This document shows, in pieces, positions 29,801 through 38,921 of a stretch of 64,000 bases of DNA. The DNA is from Algoriphagus aquimarinus (GTDB lineage: Bacteria; Bacteroidota; Bacteroidia; Cytophagales; Cyclobacteriaceae): the NCBI RefSeq assembly GCF_007997215.1, contig NZ_VORW01000011.1, positions 1 to 64,000 on the forward strand, written 5' to 3'. The notes below the pieces were generated by a model, which was not told the DNA's origin, made no database searches, and saw nothing but the letters and a program-made list of their open reading frames with translations. The translations under genes and the position numbers were made by a program. Each line of letters opens with the position of its first letter. Position 1 is the stretch's first letter.

Positions 29801-29926
29801 ATCTACACTTGGGAACTCCCTGATTCCTAATAGAGAAATACCGATGGCACCAAAGAGCATGATGACCAGAGACATTACGATGGCCAATACCGGCCTGTTA
29901 ATACTTATACTTGATAAGCTAGCCAT
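26864..29926 (-). CDS. RND efflux pump, inner-membrane permease subunit
   Basis: The 1020-residue protein is of the AcrB/MexB hydrophobe/amphiphile class. It has a helix at the N-terminus (RPVLAIVMSLVIMLFGAIGISLLG), a large periplasmic loop, six helices from about residue 335, a second periplasmic loop and six more helices. Motifs include TIPISLIGVFFIMYLM and the proton-relay segment GIVLSIGLVVDDAIVVLENI, where the two Asp residues (VVDDAIVV) are present. FANQRKASGMTVHEAI and RFRPILMTSL mark the C-terminal bundle. It expels drugs or other small compounds using the proton gradient; substrates are not predictable. It is the middle gene of a three-gene operon. Confidence 0.95.
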   Translation of the reverse strand: MASLSSISINRPVLAIVMSLVIMLFGAIGISLLGIREFPSVDPPVINVRTTYVGANADVIEAQITEPLEEAINGIQGIKSLTSTSNDGGSSITVEFDVGADLEAAANDVRDKVSGAQRNLPPDAEPPVVSKADADSQPIVFLNVKSDERSLLDLSDIAQNIFKERLQTIPGVSRVQIWGEKEYAIRLRMDPLKMASYGVTPLDVLSKVQSENVELPSGRIEGETIELSVRTKSRLSSPQEFNDLIIKEDQNNIVRFQDIGRAELAALNERTVLKRDGVPMVGVVLVPLPGSNSIEIADEFYRRLEFIKKDLPADVGLEIGFDSTKYIRSSISEVQETIITAFILVVAIIFLFLRDWRTTFIPVLTIPISLIGVFFIMYLMDFSINVLTLLGIVLSIGLVVDDAIVVLENIYTRIEKGEEPQKAAEQGSEEIFFAVIATTVALAAVFLPVIFLTGTTGRLFREFGIVVAGAVIISSFVALTMTPMLSSKLLKKREKHNRFYNATEPIFVWINDKYDGALSWFMQFRWVSFLLVGLMGFGIYWLFNEIPTELAPTEDRGEIVIRMNGPEGATFGYMDRVIDQMVEDFKSEFPKEDVRGLISVTSPGFGSSSTNSGFVRFILTDAENRDKTQGQYFNEINQKLKAYTGVKAFASQAQSIGNSRGGLPVQYVLQAPTLDKLKEVIPTFMEEVGKSPIFIFSDINLKFTKPELEIEIDRAKARNIGVSIQEIARTLQLSYSGQRFAYFIKNGKQYQVVGEMRLEDRNEPVNLRMLYVRAENGSLVQLDNLVSVTEKSTPPQLYRFNRFVAGTVSANLAEGYTIGDGLKEMDRIAADVLDDSFTTDVSGPSKEFRESSNSLLFAFLFALVLIYLVLSAQFESFLDPLTIMFTVPLALFGALFTLWAFGFTLNIFSQIGIIMLIGLVTKNGILIVEFANQRKASGMTVHEAIYGAAVARFRPILMTSLSTILGILPIALGLGAGAESRVPMGAAVIGGLAFATVLTLFVIPAIYTYLTSNEGRLARI

Positions 29927-29927
29927 G

Positions 29928-31010
29928 TTAGTTTATTTGAGTGAATTCAACAGGCGTTCCCGTCCTTGCTTGCAATACACCAGTGGTGAGCACCAGATCA
30001 CCCACATCCAAACCACTCATGATTTGAACGTGTGTATCTGTACGTGTACCAATCTCTACCGTCCGCTCTTCGGCTTTATTATCGGCACCAACTACAAAAA
30101 CTTTATACCCCTGCAATTCAGGAATTATAGATTCTGAAGGAACCATCAAGGCATCTTCAGTTTCTCCTAATACAAAGCGGATTCTAACAAACATTCCTGG
30201 TAAATACCTTCTTTCCTTATTTGGGCTTTCAGCACGTAACTTTAATGTACGCGTGGCAGCATCTATCTGAGGCTCAAAAGCATATACTTTACCCATAACC
30301 TCCTCTGGGGTGGATTCATTAGAAAAGTAAATAGGAGACCCAACTGAAACCTGATTAGCATAGCGCTCCGGAATGGAAAACTCAATCTTAATCGGATCGA
30401 TATTCACGAAGTTTGCAATAATATCATTGGTTCCGATCACCGATCCTTCACTCACTTGCCTCAAGCCCAAAATCCCATTGAACGGAGCTCTAATTACAGT
30501 TTTGGAAAGCTGAGCTTCTACCAATTTCAAATCAGAAAGTGTAGTATTATATTGATTTAATGCAATATCATATTCTTCCTGGCTGATTGCTTCTCTAGCC
30601 AAAAGCTGCTTTTGTCTGTTTTCCTGTGTTTCAAAAAGTTTCTGAGTATACTGAAGCCGCTGAAATTGAGCTTGTAGCTCATCGTCATTCAGGTAGAGCA
30701 AAGGAGTTCCTTTACTTACGTATTGACCTTCTTTAAAAGAAATTTTGGTAATCAAACCAGAGATCTCAGTTCTCAGATCTACTGACTCGTTTGGTATAAT
30801 AGTGCCAGTGATAGAAAGTTGATTTCTCAAAGTCTCACGCTGAAGCTTCACTACTTTCACCGGTAAATTTGTAGGCTCACCCGGGCCAGCGCCTGTCGAT
30901 GCCACTCCCGTGTCATTGCTCTTGCGACTGTCCATCCTAGGGTAAATGTATGCCACCGCAGCAATCAAAATAACAGCAACGATCAATATGGTTTTAGTTT
31001 GCTTTTTCAT
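29928..31010 (-). CDS. RND efflux periplasmic adaptor (membrane fusion protein)
   Basis: The 360-residue protein has one N-terminal helix (TILIVAVILIAAVAYIYP). It also has a biotinyl-lipoyl-like domain split by a helical hairpin (SGLITKISFKEGQYVSKGTPLLYL ... VIRAPFNGILG), then the beta-barrel and membrane-proximal domains. It links the RND pump to the TolC-like channel. One base separates its stop from the start of the pump gene. It is the first gene of the operon, and no regulator gene (such as TetR) lies next to it. Confidence 0.93.
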   Translation of the reverse strand: MKKQTKTILIVAVILIAAVAYIYPRMDSRKSNDTGVASTGAGPGEPTNLPVKVVKLQRETLRNQLSITGTIIPNESVDLRTEISGLITKISFKEGQYVSKGTPLLYLNDDELQAQFQRLQYTQKLFETQENRQKQLLAREAISQEEYDIALNQYNTTLSDLKLVEAQLSKTVIRAPFNGILGLRQVSEGSVIGTNDIIANFVNIDPIKIEFSIPERYANQVSVGSPIYFSNESTPEEVMGKVYAFEPQIDAATRTLKLRAESPNKERRYLPGMFVRIRFVLGETEDALMVPSESIIPELQGYKVFVVGADNKAEERTVEIGTRTDTHVQIMSGLDVGDLVLTTGVLQARTGTPVEFTQIN

Positions 31011-31038
31011 TAGCTTAAAATTGCTTTTTTATGGTCAT

Positions 31039-31054
31039 ACCGATAGCTATCGGT
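31039..31054. repeat. 16-nt perfect palindrome (GATAGCTATC family)
   Basis: ACCGATAGCTATCGGT is perfectly self-complementary and shares its 10-base core and flanking pattern with the 20-nt palindrome at 12606. It lies just upstream of the adaptor start on the minus strand. Confidence 0.7.
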
Positions 31055-31134
31055 AGGAATCTCGCGTGACAGATAATCATCCTATTTTTTGACATTTAGA
31101 GTTATGCTCGATTTCATATAGAAAAGTAATAGGC

Positions 31135-31920
31135 TTATAGGGTTTGATTCTGGAGAAATGCGAGTGACAACTGGTTAAATTCCTGCGGCCTTTCCACGTT
31201 TACTACATGTCCGCACTTCTTCAAAATATTCAGTACTGAGTTTTTATGCGTCTTAATTATTTTCTTCACTGGCTCCAAAAACATAACATCCTGATCTCCC
31301 ATCACATACAACGTAGGAATCCCTAAATCGGATTCCTTAAAGTATCTAAGAAGCGGATTAATATCCTTTGTCAATTGAAACCATCGTATAAATTCTTTCT
31401 GACAGAGTTTTTGAGCTTCTCGGACAAATAGATTTCTAGATTCAGCGTGTTGCTTACGTGGCATAATCACAAATGCGAACAGTCTGTAAAGCCACATGTA
31501 AGGAATCACACGCTTAAATGTACTCCCCAAGAAAACGAATATCCTGGACTGAGCGGTCAATCGGGTAATTGCACCAGCCATCACAAGAGATTTCACTCTC
31601 CATTGCTCCAACTCTGCTAGCTGACGAACGATGATAGTTCCTAGTGACACACCCATGAAATGCGCTGGCGGAATCTTCAGGTGATCCAAAACTTCAATAA
31701 TATCCTCAGTCACTCCCTTAAAAGTATATTCTTCATTGTAGATCGCTTGGGGCAAATCAGCTGATTTACCGTGTCCACGAAGGTCAATGAGCAGTAGATT
31801 ATACTTTTCTTTGAAGTCCTTGAGTTGTTTAAACCAAACCGCAGAGGATCCTCCTGCCCCATGTATAAACACGACCCATTCCTTACTCACCGAATGAGAA
31901 AATATTTTATAATACAACAT
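31135..31920 (-). CDS. Alpha/beta hydrolase
   Basis: The 261-residue protein has the fold's usual order: FIHGAGGSS (oxyanion loop, about residues 18-26), LIDLRGHGKS, the nucleophile elbow MGVSLGT with Ser92, an Asp in VMGDQDVMF near the end, and His in KCGHVVNVERP. All members of the catalytic triad are present. Substrate is unknown; similar proteins hydrolyse esters or act on small metabolites. There is no signal peptide. It stands alone, 349 bases downstream of the TonB receptor's terminator. Confidence 0.8.
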   Translation of the reverse strand: MLYYKIFSHSVSKEWVVFIHGAGGSSAVWFKQLKDFKEKYNLLLIDLRGHGKSADLPQAIYNEEYTFKGVTEDIIEVLDHLKIPPAHFMGVSLGTIIVRQLAELEQWRVKSLVMAGAITRLTAQSRIFVFLGSTFKRVIPYMWLYRLFAFVIMPRKQHAESRNLFVREAQKLCQKEFIRWFQLTKDINPLLRYFKESDLGIPTLYVMGDQDVMFLEPVKKIIKTHKNSVLNILKKCGHVVNVERPQEFNQLSLAFLQNQTL

Positions 31921-32269
31921 GCTTGGTTAACCTTTAGACCTTTCACAAGGTTGTCAGAATACAAAAATAACTTACAATAAAACGGAAAAATCAATAAAAC
32001 TTACTGATGGCAAATCTCCTCTATCAATGGAAAAAATAAAGGATACTCAAAATAACAAAGGTCGACATCAGGTATGATATTGATTCTTTTTAGTTATAGT
32101 AAACTGTAAATGCCTTCTAACGCCACACCACTTTAGCTTGAATAATGTAATCAAGCTAAATAGCACCCTCAAGGCTGATTTTCACAGTAATAAATAGAGC
32201 CTTTCTTCGCACTTATAACCTACCGTACATCAACGTGTTTATTCATTACAAACCACAGCATAAAACGAA
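31921..32269. other. Intergenic region with a 10-bp hairpin
   Basis: This ~350-base stretch has no open frame worth calling. It contains a perfect 10-bp stem at 32132-32160 (TTTAGCTTGA with TCAAGCTAAA, 9-base loop) with no T tract. It should hold the promoter of the hydrolase gene. Confidence 0.45.
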
Positions 32270-32297
32270 AAAGGCATCCCAGATCTGGGATGCCTTT
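32270..32297 (-). terminator. Terminator of the TonB receptor gene
   Basis: A 28-base perfect palindrome (AAAGGCATCCCAGA with TCTGGGATGCCTTT) lies 21 bases after the stop at 32318. On the minus strand it is followed by TTTCGTTTTA. Confidence 0.8.
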
Positions 32298-32317
32298 AAA
32301 CTTATATCATTAAATTC

Positions 32318-35300
32318 TTAGAATATATATCTCAAACCTAACTGCATACTCCAGGTAGTAGAGAAATTACTTACATTCTGGTAAGGAGATGTTGGCAATT
32401 GACCAGAAACTTGGTTCATCACATAGTTAGGGGTTGCACTAACTGAACCAGAGCGAGAAAGAAGGTTCTGAGCTCCGTTTGTTCTCTGCGAAATTCCCCA
32501 ATCCTTGTTTAATAGGTTACCAAAGTTCACAACGTCTAAACTAACTTGAAGTGTATTTCTCTTCTCACCGATATTAGTGAAAATATCCTGTAGAACTCTC
32601 ACGTCAAATCTGCTCAACCATGGCTGAACGATAGCATTTCTTGGCACATATCCACCTCTGTATTGCTCAAGATCATTATCTGCTACATACTGGTCGAAAG
32701 CAGTTCTTTGCTGCTCAGCAGTGTAAACTATATTGCCACTAGATACGATATTCACAAAGTTGAAATCTGCAGTATTTGCTGGAATGTACAGAAGATCAGC
32801 ATTGATACCATCACCATTTAGATCATTTCCATAAGTGTAAGAAAGTCTACCTTGGTTTGCGCCTGTGTAATACACGCCAATAGTAGTTGCAAGAAAGTTT
32901 GCATATTCCACTCTGTAGCTCATGTTAGCTACTACTCTATTTGGTAAAGCAAAATCTGAGATATTCAAACGCTGATCATTAGGCGAGTTGATATTTGGAG
33001 AAGCTCCCCAAGCAGAACTTGCGCTAGATCCAGAATTGGAACTAACCTCTTTTGCAGCTGAGTAAGTATAAAATACACTTCCTGAGAAGCCATTGTATTC
33101 AGGAACAGACAAACCAATGGTTGCACTTACAGCATGACCTTTCACGTCAGTGTTAGTCAAGATAGTTGCATTATTAGCACCCAAAGCTGAGTTATAAGCT
33201 ACACTAGTACCTGGTAATACAACCTCTCTGTTATCTCCAGCACTATTCATTTTGTTTGTTGAAATAGCTCTGTTTGCTCCGAATTGGAATACACCATTGA
33301 TATCTTTAGTGTAAAGGAGATCAGCAGTCACCATAAATGGAGAATCACCCAACTGGTAATCAGCTCCTAAACTAGATCTCCATACCATTGGCATTCTGAA
33401 ATCAGTATCAACCAAAGCGAATGAGTTCGGTGCACCTTGCGTTGGACTCTTGATGAAAACACTTTCAGCACCAGCTGGAGGGTTTTGCACATAATAGTAT
33501 TTCTCAGGCTGGAAAGTCATATTTCCAATCCATCCAGCAATCTCACCATAGCTACCAGGCTCCACAGTGTTTTGAAGAACACCAGCTCCAGTCGGCATAT
33601 TTGTCAACCATACAAATGGAACTCTACCAGAGAAAACACCTGTACCACCTCTTACAATTAGGCTTCTATCACCCATTACGTCATAATTGAATCCGAATCT
33701 TGGAGACAACATCACGCGAGATTTAGGCCAGCTACCTGAATCGTAATTCTTAGGCTTATAATCTGTACCTAATAAGGAAAGATCGTTGATCGCCTCGTTT
33801 GGAGTAAGATCGTTCAAATAAATTGGTAATTCAGCTCTTAAACCTAGAGTCAAAGTCAATTGATCGTTTACTACGAATTTGTCTTGAGCATATAGAGATG
33901 CCAAACCGAAATTCACTCGTGCGTAAGTCTCTTGTCCCTCATATGGATAAGTCAAGGCAAACATTATTGGAGCAACTTCATTTGGAGTGCCTGTAGTTAA
34001 GAAATCTTCTACCGATGCATATCTGTAGTATGAAGTTCCTTCTCTAACAAAACTATTTCCAAATTTTTGAATCTCAAATGCAGCACCTGCGGTGATCGTG
34101 TGGCGACCCTCAGTATAAGTCAAGTTGTCGATAAAAGAGAAATTGTCATTTATCACATCATTGTTGTAAGAGAATAGCTCAGTACCGAAGCTCATGTAGT
34201 TGGAATTACCATCACCTCTTCCACCACCATCCCAGATATCAACCATAGGGAATTCAGCACCCGGTGTTGTTCTGGTATCTTGGATTTTGGAGTAAGTAGC
34301 CAAAAATTGGTTGGATACTTTAGCGCTTAAGTAAGAGTTCAATTCTGCAGTTAATGATCTTACCGAATTTTCAAAGCCATAAGCTGCGTTTTCAAAAGCC
34401 ATAGAGTTAGGTCCAACTCTTTGTGCTGAACCTGGAGTTCTAGGTCTTGGACCTGAAGATCCATTTGTAATTTGAGGAGAAGTACCTACTACTTGATTGT
34501 AACGAACCGCTAGCTTATGCTTGTCATTGATGTTCCAGTCAATTCTAGCCAAAAATTTAGTGCTTGACTGCTCTGCTTCATTCGCAAATCCTTGGTATCT
34601 ACCTGGATCATATCCCCACTGATTGATCAAGTGACTTTGTACAGCTTCAAGATCAGTTACTGTAGTTCTTGCAATGTTATTATCAGGATCAGCAACACCA
34701 TTTGTAGATGCTTTCCAAAGGTTAGCTCCAGAAGCATTTGCTCCAGTGTTCACTTCTCTTTCAGCATTTACGAAGAAGAATAATTTGTTTTTGATGATTG
34801 GACCACCTAGTCTAAAACCGAAGTTGTTTGTAGCAGCATCAGTTGCTTCTAGTTCAGTGTCACCAATTTTCTTGCCTTGCAAGTTTTGGTTTTTGTTGAA
34901 ATAGTAAGCAGAACCAGTAAAGGTATTTGTACCACTACGAGTTACAGCATTGATACCTGCTCCAGTGAAACCAGATTGAGTTACATCAAAAGGAGCAATG
35001 TTTACAGAAATTTGCTCAATTGCGTCCAAAGAGATTGGCTGAGAATTTCCACCTGGAAGTGGGTTACTGCTCAAACCAAAACCGTTGTTGAAGTTTGCTC
35101 CATCGACCTGTAGATTGTTATATCTAGAATCACGACCTGCGAAAGATGTTCCATTTGCTTGTGGAGTCAATCGGGTGAATTCCGTAACAGATCTGTTGAT
35201 CTGAGGAAGATCAGTCAATTGCTTTGTAGAGATACTAGTGGAAGTACCTGTCTTGTTTGAATCAAATTCCGAAGATTTTGATGCAGACACGATCACTTCA

Positions 35301-35659
35301 CCAAGTTCTGTGCTATCATCGTTTAGCGTAATTGAAAGCGCAAACGGCTCGCCTAGTCTTAATACCACATTGCCATAAGTAGCAGCTTGGTATCCAATAA
35401 AGCTAACTTGAATAGTGTAAGGACCACCAATTCTCATGTTTGGAATGGTGAATCTACCATCCAAATTGGAAACAGCTCCATAACGAGTACCTGAAGGCTC
35501 GTGCGTAGCTACAACATTCGCCCCTGGAAGAGTTTCTCCCTGTGCGTCCACCACTTGTCCTACGATAGAACTTGTGGTGACCTGTGCTTGTGACACGCCG
35601 ATAGTTGCAATCACAACCAATACGAGTGAAATCAAACTTTTAAGTAAATTTTGCCTCAT
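32318..35659 (-). CDS. Oar-like TonB-dependent receptor with CarboxypepD regulatory domain
   Basis: The 1113-residue protein has a signal peptide (SLISLVLVVIATIGVSQAQ, ending about residue 26). A carboxypeptidase-regulatory-like Ig domain spans about residues 28-115 (VVDAQGETLPGANVVAT, VSNLDGRFTIPNMRIGGPYTI). The plug domain includes LPQINRSVTEFTRLTP, and a long beta-barrel ends in LGLRYIF, whose final Phe is typical for outer-membrane proteins. No SusD-like partner is next to it, so it is not a standard SusCD pair. Similar Oar-type proteins are linked to surface adhesion, protein export or protease uptake; the substrate is unknown. Confidence 0.88.
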   Translation of the reverse strand: MRQNLLKSLISLVLVVIATIGVSQAQVTTSSIVGQVVDAQGETLPGANVVATHEPSGTRYGAVSNLDGRFTIPNMRIGGPYTIQVSFIGYQAATYGNVVLRLGEPFALSITLNDDSTELGEVIVSASKSSEFDSNKTGTSTSISTKQLTDLPQINRSVTEFTRLTPQANGTSFAGRDSRYNNLQVDGANFNNGFGLSSNPLPGGNSQPISLDAIEQISVNIAPFDVTQSGFTGAGINAVTRSGTNTFTGSAYYFNKNQNLQGKKIGDTELEATDAATNNFGFRLGGPIIKNKLFFFVNAEREVNTGANASGANLWKASTNGVADPDNNIARTTVTDLEAVQSHLINQWGYDPGRYQGFANEAEQSSTKFLARIDWNINDKHKLAVRYNQVVGTSPQITNGSSGPRPRTPGSAQRVGPNSMAFENAAYGFENSVRSLTAELNSYLSAKVSNQFLATYSKIQDTRTTPGAEFPMVDIWDGGGRGDGNSNYMSFGTELFSYNNDVINDNFSFIDNLTYTEGRHTITAGAAFEIQKFGNSFVREGTSYYRYASVEDFLTTGTPNEVAPIMFALTYPYEGQETYARVNFGLASLYAQDKFVVNDQLTLTLGLRAELPIYLNDLTPNEAINDLSLLGTDYKPKNYDSGSWPKSRVMLSPRFGFNYDVMGDRSLIVRGGTGVFSGRVPFVWLTNMPTGAGVLQNTVEPGSYGEIAGWIGNMTFQPEKYYYVQNPPAGAESVFIKSPTQGAPNSFALVDTDFRMPMVWRSSLGADYQLGDSPFMVTADLLYTKDINGVFQFGANRAISTNKMNSAGDNREVVLPGTSVAYNSALGANNATILTNTDVKGHAVSATIGLSVPEYNGFSGSVFYTYSAAKEVSSNSGSSASSAWGASPNINSPNDQRLNISDFALPNRVVANMSYRVEYANFLATTIGVYYTGANQGRLSYTYGNDLNGDGINADLLYIPANTADFNFVNIVSSGNIVYTAEQQRTAFDQYVADNDLEQYRGGYVPRNAIVQPWLSRFDVRVLQDIFTNIGEKRNTLQVSLDVVNFGNLLNKDWGISQRTNGAQNLLSRSGSVSATPNYVMNQVSGQLPTSPYQNVSNFSTTWSMQLGLRYIF

Positions 35660-35705
35660 AATTTGTACGTTTTGATATAAGTTGGTTTGAAATAAATTCC
35701 AGATA

Positions 35706-35713
35706 CAAAGGTA
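35706..35713 (-). promoter_or_regulatory. Probable -7 box (TACCTTTG) of the TonB receptor gene
   Basis: It matches the Bacteroidota -7 consensus TAnnTTTG and lies 47 bases before the start codon at 35659. The -33 box is not clear. Confidence 0.45.
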
Positions 35714-36009
35714 ATTTCGCCTTTTGGGATGTAGGGGTACTTACAGTTAAGTTTTACACCCCAAATTTCACAAATTTTAACAATTTGTTAACATTGATAG
35801 ATGAATAATATTTTGTTTTTGATAGAAAAAAATATGTTTCACCATTCATTGATTAGGAAATACCCACTTAACTTAGAATATTATTCTAAATTAAACCCAA
35901 TCCATTACCAAATTGTTAAGACATGTTTTAGCCAAATTTATTTTGGTTTATTCGTACTAATTCAAATTATTAATTTCATATTTTAACTTCATTCAAAATT
36001 TATAACTCA
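35714..36009. other. AT-rich divergent intergenic region
   Basis: It separates the TonB receptor (-) from the lysoplasmalogenase (+). An open frame at 35801-35986 is AT-rich, lacks family features and is probably chance. Confidence 0.4.
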
Positions 36010-36705
36010 TTGAAAAAGAAAAATATTTTGTGGCTTTACCTGTTTTTATTCGCTTCTATGACGGATATGGCCTTTATCTTAGAACAAAAAAATGAGCTAA
36101 GATTTTTTTCCAAACCTTTGATTATTTTAGGTTTAGCACTCTATTTCTATCAAATAACCAAACCAATTTCCACGACTTTATTGGCAAAGTCAGTTTTAAG
36201 TGGATTGATTTTCTCCTTACTCGGAGATATTTTACTGCTTTGGGACAACCTTTTCATCTATGGAATCGGCGCATTTCTCATCGCTCATGTGTGTTACATC
36301 ATAGGATTCAAAGTAGCACAGAAAGCACCCGAATCCATTTTGAATGTAAACTTCGTAAAGACCTTCTTCATCAACCTACCAATATATTTTGTCGCAGCTT
36401 TTATATTCTATATGATCAATCCCAATTTGGGAGTGCTCAAAATCCCTGTTATAGTATACATCATCGCTATCGTAAGTATGCTGACCACCGCCAGAGAGCG
36501 CTATGGCAAATGCAATACCGCTTCCTTTTGGCAAGTTTTTATTGGTGCCTGTCTTTTCTTTATTTCTGATGGACTGATAGCACTAGACAAATTTTACCAG
36601 GAAATTCCTGATGCTAGTTTAATGATCATGGGGACCTACGCAATTGCCCAATTAATGATCGTAATGGGAGTTCGCTCCTATATTATCCAACCGAGTTTGA
36701 AGTGA
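36010..36705 (+). CDS. Lysoplasmalogenase (YhhN family)
   Basis: The 231-residue protein has about seven or eight membrane helices. YhhN signatures are visible: FSKPLIILGLAL, SLLGDILLLW and FFISDGLIALDKF. Known family members cleave the vinyl-ether bond of lysoplasmalogens in membranes. The start is a TTG at 36010, since the first helix (WLYLFLFASMTDMAF) would be cut by the next ATG at 36058. The 3' end is 9 bases before a CHAT-domain remnant. Confidence 0.82.
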   Translation: MKKKNILWLYLFLFASMTDMAFILEQKNELRFFSKPLIILGLALYFYQITKPISTTLLAKSVLSGLIFSLLGDILLLWDNLFIYGIGAFLIAHVCYIIGFKVAQKAPESILNVNFVKTFFINLPIYFVAAFIFYMINPNLGVLKIPVIVYIIAIVSMLTTARERYGKCNTASFWQVFIGACLFFISDGLIALDKFYQEIPDASLMIMGTYAIAQLMIVMGVRSYIIQPSLK

Positions 36706-36714
36706 CTATGATAA

Positions 36715-37008
36715 GGAGTGAGTGCTTGTAGAACCGGAATTGGAAAACTTTACAAAAAAGAAGGATTTAGCGGATTGAATACCGCATTTATGCTAGCCGG
36801 AGCGAATAGCACGCTACTTTGCCTTTGGCCAGTATATGATTTTGGAACCATGCTTCTTATGCAGCAAATGTATAAAGACATCCTATAGGAGGGCAGCAAT
36901 ATTACAGCAGCACTGAATCAAATTAAACGAGATATGGCAACTGGAAAATATGGTTCAGATGCTCAAGTTCCTTCGATCTGGGCTCCATTTGTTCTTAATG
37001 GCAACTAG
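36715..37008 (+). pseudogene. CHAT-domain (caspase-like) protein remnant
   Basis: One frame reads GVSACRTGIGKLYKKEG, then LMLAGANS-type text (FMLAGANSTLLCLWPVYD), then MQQMYKDIL, a TAG stop at 36886-36888, then EGSNITAALNQIKRDMA and a final PSIWAPFVLNGN before TAG at 37006. This is the C-terminal part of a CHAT peptidase domain. It includes the catalytic Cys motif SAC.TG and the LWPV.D..T motif. The N-terminal part with the catalytic His is gone, a stop (TAA at 36712) sits directly upstream, and the internal amber breaks the rest. No start codon fits. It is a broken relic of a gene lost between the two neighbours. Confidence 0.75.
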
Positions 37009-37014
37009 CAATTC

Positions 37015-38541
37015 TCAAAGTTTCGGAGCTCTCCGATGCTTCGTCCCTTGCTCATAGCTATAAGTCAAGCGGATCAAAGTAGGCTCAGCATACATCCTTC
37101 CAAGAAACTGAAGCCCTGCCGGAAGATTTCCTGAGCTAAAGCCCATAGGAACAGTAAAGGCAGGCTGACCTGTAGCCGGAGCAATGATCTGCGAGTTGTC
37201 ACCTCGGTATTCTTCTTCAAATCGCTCGATAAGCGCTGGGCGATTATTCCAGGATGGGTAAACCAAAACATCCAAATGAAGTGAATCCATAGTTTTCTCT
37301 ATTGCTTCACGAAAAGCTACTCTTCGCTCATCTTCGTATGCATTTCCGCAAGGAATCTCTGAATTGCCTCTTCTCAAAGAATTCTCGGAAAAAGAGGCTA
37401 TTCGTCCGCGGGCAAAGTCTGACTTTGTGCCTACTCGAATCACATCTTCTAAGCTGCTCATCGTATCTCGCTTGACATAGGTTTGAAGAAAGTCTTCCAA
37501 ATCAGCACGGAAAGTAGGACACCATTGATCTTGTCTCAATTCATCAAAATTTGGAACGGCAACCGAATCTACAAGTATGGCACCTAATCCCTCCATATCT
37601 TTCAATGCTTGGTTGAAAAGCGCAGAAATCTCCGGATCGGGATCATTTTCACTCAGGGTACGGAATACTCCAATCCGAGCTCCTTTCAGTCCATCTTTAT
37701 CGAGGTATTGGACATAATTACTTTCTGCTTTTCCTTCTGAATAGGCGGTTAAAGGGTCTTTTGGATCTATTCCAACCATGACCTGAAGGACACGGGTGGC
37801 ATCTTCAACACTTTTGACCATTGGTCCGACTACGTCATTTCGCAGATAAAGCGGCACAATTCCTTCTCGGCTAACGAGCCCAAGTGTACTTCTGAATCCA
37901 ACCAATGCATTATGAGAAGAAGGACCTCGAATCGAATTACCAGTATCTGTACCCAAGCCTATCACAGCCAAATTAGCGGCTATTCCAGCACCCGTACCTC
38001 CACTGGATCCCGCAGGCACATAATCTAAATTATAAGGATTCCGAGTGATGCCAGCAGTAGAACTCTCCGAATGCATTGCCGAAAAAGCCCATTCTGCCAT
38101 GTTTGATTTAGCAATAATGATTGCACCCGCTCCTTCTAGTTGCTTAATAATAAAGGCATCTGTCTCAGGATAAAAATCTGCTAATGCCAATGACCCTGCA
38201 GTAGTCGGCATACCAATCGTATTAATATTGTCTTTAACGATCATTGGGATGCCATGAAGTGGTCTGAGGACCCCGGTTTCCTTATACTCTTCGTCCAATG
38301 CTCTGGCGATCTCCAATGCCTTTGGGTTTACGATTGTCAGCGCATTGATTTTAGGGTTTACCGAATCAATACGAGCGAGGTATGCCTCCACCAATTCCAC
38401 TGAGGTCAATTCTCCAGCCGAATATTTCTGATGAATAGACTCAATGGATAGTGTCTCCAAATCGAGAACTTGGGTCTTCTTTTCCGGAAGACAGGCTGAA
38501 AAAAGTAGCAGACAAACAAAAAACGTGATTAATCTATTCAT
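37015..38541 (-). CDS. Amidase-signature family lipoprotein
   Basis: The 508-residue protein has a lipoprotein signal (CLLLFSAC, Cys17). The amidase triad is visible: Lys103 in IVKDNINTIG, the cis-Ser in AGSSGGTGAG (179/180) and the nucleophile Ser203 in TDTGNSIRGP. The family hydrolyses amide bonds of small molecules or peptides. The lipid anchor suggests an envelope location. It lies 20 bases after the cupin gene on the same strand, so the two are likely co-transcribed. Substrate unknown. Confidence 0.88.
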   Translation of the reverse strand: MNRLITFFVCLLLFSACLPEKKTQVLDLETLSIESIHQKYSAGELTSVELVEAYLARIDSVNPKINALTIVNPKALEIARALDEEYKETGVLRPLHGIPMIVKDNINTIGMPTTAGSLALADFYPETDAFIIKQLEGAGAIIIAKSNMAEWAFSAMHSESSTAGITRNPYNLDYVPAGSSGGTGAGIAANLAVIGLGTDTGNSIRGPSSHNALVGFRSTLGLVSREGIVPLYLRNDVVGPMVKSVEDATRVLQVMVGIDPKDPLTAYSEGKAESNYVQYLDKDGLKGARIGVFRTLSENDPDPEISALFNQALKDMEGLGAILVDSVAVPNFDELRQDQWCPTFRADLEDFLQTYVKRDTMSSLEDVIRVGTKSDFARGRIASFSENSLRRGNSEIPCGNAYEDERRVAFREAIEKTMDSLHLDVLVYPSWNNRPALIERFEEEYRGDNSQIIAPATGQPAFTVPMGFSSGNLPAGLQFLGRMYAEPTLIRLTYSYEQGTKHRRAPKL

Positions 38542-38561
38542 GGCAGTAAATCTAACGGGGT

Positions 38562-38921
38562 TTAAATCTTTTCGAATTTCTCTACAGTTCGCTCGGTCAT
38601 CACGTCTCCAGTATGCTTGGTACTTTGTGGCTCAAAAAGCAAAAGCCAAACTTCCTCTTCTGCTATGGGATAATGCTCTACACCTCTGGGAACAATCAGC
38701 ATTTCACCTTCATTTAAAGTCACACTTCGATCGCGAAACTCAATTCTGAGAGTGCCTTTGATAATCAGGAAAAGTTCATCCTCTCCTTTATGATCATGCC
38801 AGACAAATTCGCCTTTAACTTTGGCCAGCTTTACATCCTGACCATTGAGTTCGCCAATAATTTTAGGACTCCAATGTTCCTTGATCAGATCAAATTTTTC
38901 GTTCAGATTGACTTTGTTCAT
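38562..38921 (-). CDS. Cupin-domain protein
   Basis: The 119-residue protein is a single small beta-barrel cupin. Motif 1 reads WHDHKGEDELFLIIKG, with His42, His44 and a Glu as metal ligands, and motif 2 ends with PRGVEHYPIAEEE with His83. Small cupins may be enzymes or binding proteins, and no substrate can be read. It precedes the amidase gene. Confidence 0.8.
   Translation of the reverse strand: MNKVNLNEKFDLIKEHWSPKIIGELNGQDVKLAKVKGEFVWHDHKGEDELFLIIKGTLRIEFRDRSVTLNEGEMLIVPRGVEHYPIAEEEVWLLLFEPQSTKHTGDVMTERTVEKFEKI

Noticed and set aside
35801..35986. 61-codon open frame between the TonB receptor and lysoplasmalogenase
   Set aside because: Its composition is AT-driven (Ile, Phe, Asn, Leu), and it has no signal, motif or ribosome-binding site.
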